From assembly GCA_905221615.1 (NCBI GenBank), contig CAJNDT010003235.1, forward strand, positions 690,560 through 754,559: a stretch of 64,000 nt of DNA, in the 5' to 3' direction. Position numbers and translations under genes: made by a program. The notes below the pieces were generated by a model. It saw only the letters and a list, made by a program, of their open reading frames with translations. It was not told the origin of the DNA and made no database searches. Below, piece after piece: positions 61,608 to 64,000 of this stretch. Origin of the DNA: Symbiodinium sp. CCMP2592 (lineage: Eukaryota; Sar; Dinophyceae; Suessiales; Symbiodiniaceae). Numbering within the stretch: the stretch's first letter is position 1; every line of letters starts with the position of its first letter.

Positions 61608-62690
61608 CTAGTACTGAAGAATCGTTTGTTTTCTGTGCCACTTGTTAAGAGCGTTCGGCTTGGTCTGGCTAGCGAGCCGAGACCCTGCGAACGCAACCTT
61701 CGAGAAACGATCTGGAATGTTTTCATCGAAGCGACCGGGGTCTCCGACCGCAGACACGTGGATCTTTGTTTCGTCCCCTGCGTGCGCCGGGGACGAAAGG
61801 CAGGCGACGTACTTGCCTTCTGGTTCAAGTCCACGTAGTTCTCTATCGGTTCGAGGGAGTTCCGAAACCTGCTGGCAAGGGCAGCGGGGATTTACTGCTT
61901 GCACAAGCGATCCGTCCTGTGTGTTTCCGTTTGATAGCTTCACGTGAAGGGTGGGTACGAGGCTGCCATCTGGTAGAGTAGAAAACCCAAGTGTTGAAGA
62001 GCTTCCCCCGCTGGCATCGAGTGGGTCATCATCTCACACAGACTACTGGCTAGCCAGAACGTGCGCACACATAAAGGCAAAAAGTCCTCGAGTAAGGCTC
62101 GCGCGGCAAAGCACCGACGAACGAAGTCGTAGAGCGCGAGAAATCACCTGCGATGTGAGGGGAGCGTGGCAGCGGTTGGTCAGGATGCTAGCGATCCTCT
62201 TGGAGATCAACACAAAGAGCGAGAGAACTTTTTCATGCGTGATAAGCCCGCTGCAAGCGTGGTACGTCACTCCGAAAGAAACCAATGAGGTTCAGGAAGA
62301 TGGCTCGAACTTCACGATTGCACACACGCAATGCCTTGGAGGCAGAGAATCCCAGATGTAGGAGCAGGAGCGCGGAGGAACGAGCTGCTCCAAGCAAGTT
62401 GCGCAAATCGGCGCGTGTCTGTCCGGGACGCAGAAGGATCTCGGAGCGCCAGCCAGGAATCAGGGTTTGCTCCTGCAGCCATAATAGAATCAATCGTCCT
62501 CGCGGGACTCTTGCTACCTGAGTGAAGCGTCGACGGAGGCGCTCGGGGCCGGAGGTCATTCGTTTCGGTCGGACGGGGGGCATTTTTTTTGGCCGTGGGG
62601 CCAAGGATAGTTTTTTTTTCTCATCATTTGCTAGAATCTTCTGTGCTCGAAGCAGGTCTCGAGGCCGACAGTTGTCGGCATTCTTTTACA
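61608..62690 (-). CDS. Multi-exon minus gene candidate, unknown function
   Basis: Three protein-like minus segments lie in order. (a) ~62290-62685: DLLRAQKILANDEKKKLSLA, then LRPGQTRADLRNLLGAARSS, KALRVCNREVRAIFLNLIG. (b) 62043-62250: HACSGLITHEKVLSLFVLIS ... GLFAFMCAHVLASQ. (c) ~61690-62030: DDDPLDASGGSSSTLGFSTL, PDGSLVPTLHVKLSNGNTQD, GSLVQAVNPRCPCQQVSELP, ending FDENIPDRFSKVAFAG. Segments are in different frames, so introns or frameshifts separate them. An LE element overlaps the end of (c), so the coding part probably stops before 61690. No ATG identified for (a). Confidence 0.4.
61653..61690 (-). repeat. LE element between candidate genes
   Basis: Minus strand: TTCGCAGGGTCTCGGCTCGC then TAGCCAGACCAAGCCGAACG. 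No clear ATG-initiated ORF follows within 100 nt, unlike its neighbours. Confidence 0.8.
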
Positions 62691-62702
62691 GTTGCTAGAA
62701 GC

Positions 62703-62740
62703 GTTCGGCTTGGTCTGGCTAGCGAGCCGAGACCCTGCGC
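62703..62740 (-). repeat. LE element upstream of the multi-exon candidate
   Basis: Identical core to the copy at 61653 (GGGTCTCGGCTCGCTAGCC). The open frame of segment (a) begins about 15 nt further on. About 65 nt before it on minus is CAGTTGCTTCGATTAACC, the recurrent LE-flank motif. Confidence 0.8.
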
Positions 62741-62952
62741 TGGCGGCGAAAAAGCTTGCGTCTGATTCCTGGTTAATCGAAGCAACTGGGCCGCCCGGCC
62801 GCTGGCGCGTGCAATTCTTGTTCTGTCGTTGTCAAGAAGCAATAGACCTTGGTTTACATAGAGTCAGATTTGAGATGGTTCTGCAACACAACGGTCGAGA
62901 CGTAAAACTGCATGCACTCCATCTCTTTTTGGGACCGTGGCCACTGTCAGGA

Positions 62953-63426
62953 CTAGTAGACTCCCACTTCGCGAATGACCATGCAGATAAATGCCCTCAG
63001 CTGCTTTGCCGTCATTACGCTGGCCGAAGTGTTGTGATCCGCCACGTTAGGATGCACGGCCATGAGCTGCATTCGCAGCCACGTTCTAAACTTCGGTTTG
63101 CTCATTTCCTTGCTGGTGTCGAAGGCGTGCAGGATGAAGGATCTGCTTCTTTGGCTTCCTGAGTTGTAGTGGGGTAGCCAGGAAGGAGGCAAATCCTTTG
63201 GTGGCACGCTCAGGATTGTTTGCACGCTCGTCGAAGACGCCTTGCCCCAGGGTTCTGCCGATGCTGTCCCGGTCGATGTTCCTGCGGCTGACGCCGCAGC
63301 CGTTTCCGTCTCCTTCGATGTTGAGGGGAGGTCTAGACCCGGCGGCCTGGGAACCCGGCGTGGTTCCATGTTCCCAACCTGCAAGCGAGGGCTGCGATGG
63401 ATGTTCTCAATCCAAAATGGAACCAT
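62953..63426 (-). CDS. MVPF gene, copy B (157 residues, unknown)
   Basis: Reads MVPFWIENIHRSPRLQVGNM and ends FICMVIREVGVY. Same length as copy A, no indels, many conservative changes in the C-terminal half. Lies 2958 bp from copy A. Same unknown function. Confidence 0.55.
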   Translation of the reverse strand: MVPFWIENIHRSPRLQVGNMEPRRVPRPPGLDLPSTSKETETAAASAAGTSTGTASAEPWGKASSTSVQTILSVPPKDLPPSWLPHYNSGSQRSRSFILHAFDTSKEMSKPKFRTWLRMQLMAVHPNVADHNTSASVMTAKQLRAFICMVIREVGVY

Positions 63427-63463
63427 GGCTAGGAGGCAAGGAGTCTGTCTCTAGTCTCTAATC

Positions 63464-63499
63464 TCAGCTTGGCCTGGCCAGAGAGCCGAGACCTTGCGA
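63464..63499 (-). repeat. LE element upstream of MVPF copy B
   Basis: Minus strand: TCGCAAGGTCTCGGCTCTCT then GGCCAGGCCAAGCTGA. Same position relative to the ATG (38 nt) as in copy A. Confidence 0.8.
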
Positions 63500-63691
63500 G
63501 TCGCGGATGGCATTTCGCGCCTTTTTTCTTGGGCAGGCAACCCAACATGCATCGGACGGACATGCAGCGGCAGGAGACGTTTTGGCGGTCGCCACGGACA
63601 CGCGATTCTTGGAAACACTTACAGCGGCATCGGAAATTGCTCAGGTGTCGTCGGCCTCGGGCCGCGGCGATCCGCTATCCGGTCTTTGGCC

Positions 63692-64000
63692 TTAACATTC
63701 GTCAAACAAGGGATCGATACGCCAGACGGGCATTTTCACTGCAGTTTCGATTGCCACAGCGCGTAGTCGCAGAGCATCTGGCTGCTCCAATAGACCGTTG
63801 ACCACGAGGCGTCTCCAATGTCCGTGGTTGTGGACGATGCGTTTAATCCCATGAGGCAATCCCGGAACGAGACAGAGCATAGGCAACAAAGAGCGCTTGG
63901 TCCTGAAAAAGTCTAGTTTCTTCAGAGACACGCTCTGGAGGTATTTCTCCCAGGAGAACGAGGCGAGCCGCCAGCTGTCCTGGAGGGTCCTGATAGCATG
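63692..64000 (-). CDS. F-box-like protein, copy B, 3' part (runs off window)
   Basis: The frame enters from the right edge as HAIRTLQDSWRLASFSWEKY and continues SLKKLDFFRTKRSLLPMLCL, VPGLPHGIKRIVHNHGHWRR, ending WRIDPLFDEC. Where copy A has TTA, copy B has TAA, so it stops early. After the stop the same frame still reads QRPDSGSPRPEADDT, matching the copy A tail QRTDSGSPQPKADET. The early stop is therefore recent, or the tail is dispensable. Confidence 0.6.
   Translation of the reverse strand, partial: HAIRTLQDSWRLASFSWEKYLQSVSLKKLDFFRTKRSLLPMLCLVPGLPHGIKRIVHNHGHWRRLVVNGLLEQPDALRLRAVAIETAVKMPVWRIDPLFDEC

Larger units (their letters stand above)
59870..64000 (-). repeat. 2.96-kb tandem gene duplication
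   Basis: Unit 1 is about 59870-62827 and unit 2 about 62828 to beyond 64000. Each contains MVPF gene, LE leader and F-box-like gene in the same order and strand. The period (2958 bp) is fixed by the two MVPF start codons. Confidence 0.8.

Overview
This window looks like nuclear DNA of a dinoflagellate or a close alveolate relative, most likely from the symbiotic/suessialean group. The case is indirect. Plant-type telomere units (TTTAGGG/CCCTAAA) are scattered through the first half. Candidate genes are unidirectional tandem copies on one strand. The best gene model needs a GC-AG intron with an AG|G acceptor, a known dinoflagellate splice signature. A small one-exon DOT1-family methyltransferase is present. 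There is no prokaryotic signature (no operons, ribosome binding sites, tRNA or rRNA). I could not confirm the taxon from a marker gene.

Layout. (1) 1-2.2 kb: GC-rich, C-rich short-unit repeats with no gene I can defend. (2) 2.2-34 kb: a gene-poor compartment full of degenerate telomere-like repeats in both orientations. It also holds minisatellites, a 355-bp polypurine tract, a self-complementary 20-mer satellite, and about ten families of short palindromic MITE-like elements of 70-140 bp, including one inserted inside another. The only confident gene here is the DOT1-like methyltransferase at 23862-24656 (minus). (3) 34-49 kb: telomere-like motifs and MITEs stop. Different tandem repeats, F-box-like fragments, a protein-kinase-like ORF, a 5'-truncated LINE tail (RNase H) and a PDZ-domain gene appear, the better ones on minus. 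(4) 49-64 kb: a minus-strand array. A Cys-rich tandem exon pair is followed by about seven degenerate units of 1.1-1.7 kb, each with a ~330-bp multi-hairpin block and a ~155-bp exon-like module. At the right end is a 2.96-kb tandem gene duplication that runs off the window.

The most interesting signal is a ~35-bp sequence (called LE here) present 13 times from 49.3 to 63.5 kb, always in the same orientation. On the coding (minus) strand it starts at CGCAG|G or CGCAAG|G, and in six cases it lies 0 to ~95 nt upstream of the ATG of unrelated ORFs. It behaves like a shared 5' leader, perhaps a spliced-leader acceptor region or a promoter, that travels with different genes. A second dispersed hairpin with a changing but still paired stem occurs four times at 39.4-41.1 kb.

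Exon boundaries, F-box and kinase assignments and all small ORFs are inferences from reading. No database search, RNA data or folding program was used.
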